31,560 nucleotides of DNA from a virus. The stretch is taken from positions 1 to 31,560 of IMG/VR virus record IMGVR_UViG_3300006802_000320. One strand, 5' to 3'. The translations under genes were made by a program, and so were the position numbers. This document shows, piece after piece, positions 30,572-31,560 of the stretch. Position 1 is the first letter of the stretch, and each line of letters starts with the position of its first letter. A model generated the notes under the pieces. The model was not told the origin of the DNA, ran no database searches, and worked only from the letters and a program-made list of their open reading frames with translations.

Positions 30572-30573
30572 TG
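30559..30573 (+). repeat. Repeated gene-junction sequence, copy 1
   Basis: GGAGAGCGCATAATG here and GGAGAGCGCACAATG at 30780-30794 match at 14 of 15 bases. Each encodes the Glu-Ser-Ala near the end of one gene and the ribosome site and ATG of the next. Confidence 0.7.
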
Positions 30574-30795
30574 AGAAAAATAATTAAGCCTACGGGCTAT
30601 GTTAGAGACCTATGCAACCTCAAACAGGGGTCAACAATTTTTGGCAAAGGTTGTTATGCCGAAACTTATCTAATCTGCGATTCGCTTGATGAAAATGCAC
30701 CGGCGTTTGCTGTCTTTAACGGGCATATATCAGAAGAGCAATTGAAACGAATTAGCGAAATATTAAACACTGATGAACTGGAGAGCGCACAATGA
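30571..30795 (+). CDS. Accessory protein of unknown function (74 aa)
   Basis: It starts at ATG 30571, overlapping the previous TAA as TAATG, with GGAG upstream inside the preceding gene. The protein is MRKIIKPTGYVRDLCNLKQG, then FAVFNGHISEEQLKRISEIL, ending DELESAQ. Mixed alpha/beta with no recognised family. The junction sequence GGAGAGCGCA(T/C)AATG is repeated at its 3' end. Confidence 0.65.
   Translation: MRKIIKPTGYVRDLCNLKQGSTIFGKGCYAETYLICDSLDENAPAFAVFNGHISEEQLKRISEILNTDELESAQ
30780..30794 (+). repeat. Repeated gene-junction sequence, copy 2
   Basis: Second copy of the 15-base junction motif described at 30559. The repeated joint suggests cassette-like duplication or recombination between small genes. 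Confidence 0.7.
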
Positions 30796-31004
30796 CCGAT
30801 CCTAATATCACCGAAGAACAAGCCGAAATTTTTGGAGAATTTTTAGACAGCCTGTCAGCGGAAGAGAAGAAAAAATACACCCGTCTTTATAGGGCCAGAA
30901 ATAAACCACGGTTTGAGGATTATTTGATTGAATTCTTATCGGAAACAGATACAACAGAAATTCGTCGAAAACTGACGGGTAAAATGTTGCCGAGTTACTC
31001 ATAA
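30792..31004 (+). CDS. Acidic accessory protein (70 aa)
   Basis: ATG 30792 overlaps the preceding stop as ATGA. The sequence is helical and charged: ITEEQAEIFGEFLDSLSAEE, then KKKYTRLYRARNKPRFEDYL. It shares with the next protein a layout of an acidic helix followed by a basic region. No family is recognised. Confidence 0.6.
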   Translation: MTDPNITEEQAEIFGEFLDSLSAEEKKKYTRLYRARNKPRFEDYLIEFLSETDTTEIRRKLTGKMLPSYS

Positions 31005-31020
31005 CCGAGGAAAGAAGGAA

Positions 31021-31188
31021 ATGACGCGCTCAGATCAAGAAAAAAGAGCATTGGATTTTTTAACAACGCAACCCTTTTTTAACGGGTTGACAGAAGAACA
31101 GCGTAGCGAACTTGTAAACATATTAACTGCTCCAGAGCGGTATAATCGCTTTAAGAAATTTGCATACGAAACGCTCAATCAAGAATAA
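31021..31188 (+). CDS. Accessory protein of unknown function (55 aa)
   Basis: ATG 31021 follows AAGGAA and an upstream GAGG, and the frame ends TAA 31188. It begins MTRSDQEKRALDFLTTQPFF and contains LTEEQRSELVNILTAPERYN, a helical layout resembling the preceding 70-aa protein. The stop regions of this gene and its neighbour share ATAACCGAG (31001-31009 and 31185-31193), another sign of cassette-like organisation. It is the last gene before the terminator. Confidence 0.6.
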   Translation: MTRSDQEKRALDFLTTQPFFNGLTEEQRSELVNILTAPERYNRFKKFAYETLNQE

Positions 31189-31217
31189 CCGAGTCGTGAT
31201 TCCACAATAAACATTTC

Positions 31218-31259
31218 GGGGGTATGAGGATTAAACGCATCGAAAATCCTTATACCCCC
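31218..31259. terminator. Strong bidirectional terminator between convergent genes
   Basis: A 15-bp stem, GGGGGTATGAGGATT (31218-31232) with AATCCTTATACCCCC (31245-31259), pairs throughout, with one wobble and a 12-base loop. A pyrimidine/T-rich stretch follows on the plus strand. It separates the rightward accessory genes from the leftward gene at 31281 and so ends both transcription units. Confidence 0.8.
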
Positions 31260-31280
31260 TTCTTCTGTTTGTCTGGCAGG

Positions 31281-31520
31281 CTATTTGCTATCTTCCTCGA
31301 TATAGAGCGCCAGCAATGCCACCTGCGTATCAACCAACCGTTTTAACTGCATCCTCAGAAACAGCCTCTCTTCCGCATCCACCGGGTTCCACTGTATCAA
31401 TGCCAGCACCGTATTACTCAGCGTCTGGCTGTATACGCCAGTGTCGTCCGATCCGACATACTGCGGCTCCAGTGGGCCAATAATGACCTCGCCTTCTTCC
31501 TCCTCTTCCCGACTACTCAT
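31281..31520 (-). CDS. Acidic 79-aa protein at the end of the late block
   Basis: ATG 31520 has GAGG eight bases upstream. The protein starts with a Glu run (MSSREEEEEGEVIIGPLEPQ) and continues with a helix, NPVDAEERLFLRMQLKRLVD and TQVALLALYIEEDSK. No family is recognised. On the minus strand it would lie about 16 bases downstream of a stop codon (31539-31537) that is in frame with the fibre gene if the window closes into a circle. It is therefore probably the last gene of the late operon, with a tail-related or assembly role (inference). Confidence 0.6.
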   Translation of the reverse strand: MSSREEEEEGEVIIGPLEPQYVGSDDTGVYSQTLSNTVLALIQWNPVDAEERLFLRMQLKRLVDTQVALLALYIEEDSK

Positions 31521-31560
31521 TGGGCGCGCCTCGGGCTCAACTGCACTTTATTTGCGCAAC

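Overview
The window looks like most of the genome of a small double-stranded DNA tailed bacteriophage with a short tail (podovirus-like). It carries TerS, TerL, a P22-type portal, scaffold, capsid, P22 gp4-like and gp10-like head-to-tail connectors, three large internal virion/ejection candidates and a tail fibre ending in an S74 intramolecular chaperone. There is no phage DNA or RNA polymerase, helicase, primase or integrase, no tRNA and no host gene. The host cannot be named from sequence alone; an aquatic Gram-negative bacterium is a guess from general similarity to marine phage proteins.

Layout: one long minus-strand late block runs from about 23634 down to position 1. Its order is M15 endolysin, coiled-coil protein, basic 57-aa protein, small protein, TerS, TerL, portal, a roughly 1000-aa protein with a methyltransferase domain, zinc-ribbon protein, [terminator hairpin], scaffold, major capsid, decoration-like protein, [hairpin], two small proteins, gp4-like adaptor, gp10-like hub, three internal virion candidates and tail fibre. 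Most junctions overlap as TAATG, TGATG or ATGA, implying translational coupling.

Between the blocks is a genetic switch. A leftward Cro/CI-type repressor (23840-24058) has a consensus sigma70 promoter that would give a leaderless mRNA. Back to back with it is a rightward early promoter overlapping an operator-like inverted repeat.

The plus-strand early block (24356-28935) encodes a zinc-ribbon protein, Erf annealing protein, SSB, a 390-base non-coding region rich in hairpins, a RusA-like resolvase, a SWIM zinc finger protein, two heavily overlapping reading frames, a sigma70-family factor, a PD-(D/E)XK nuclease-like protein and an excisionase-like HTH protein. The set fits recombination-assisted replication by host enzymes, followed by sigma-directed late transcription. 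From about 28938 the DNA becomes AT-richer and holds an HNH endonuclease and a cassette of tiny unknown genes behind a consensus promoter (29687-29715). It ends at a strong bidirectional terminator (31218-31259), where a final minus-strand gene converges.

The two blocks diverge from the switch and meet at that terminator. The minus strand at the right edge also reads in frame into the fibre gene at the left edge, so the window is probably a circular or circularly permuted genome opened inside the fibre gene, possibly with a few bases missing. Best leads for new biology are the structured region after ssb, the methyltransferase-bearing virion candidate, the overlapping frames before the sigma gene, the hairpin before scaffold and the AT-rich small-gene cassette.
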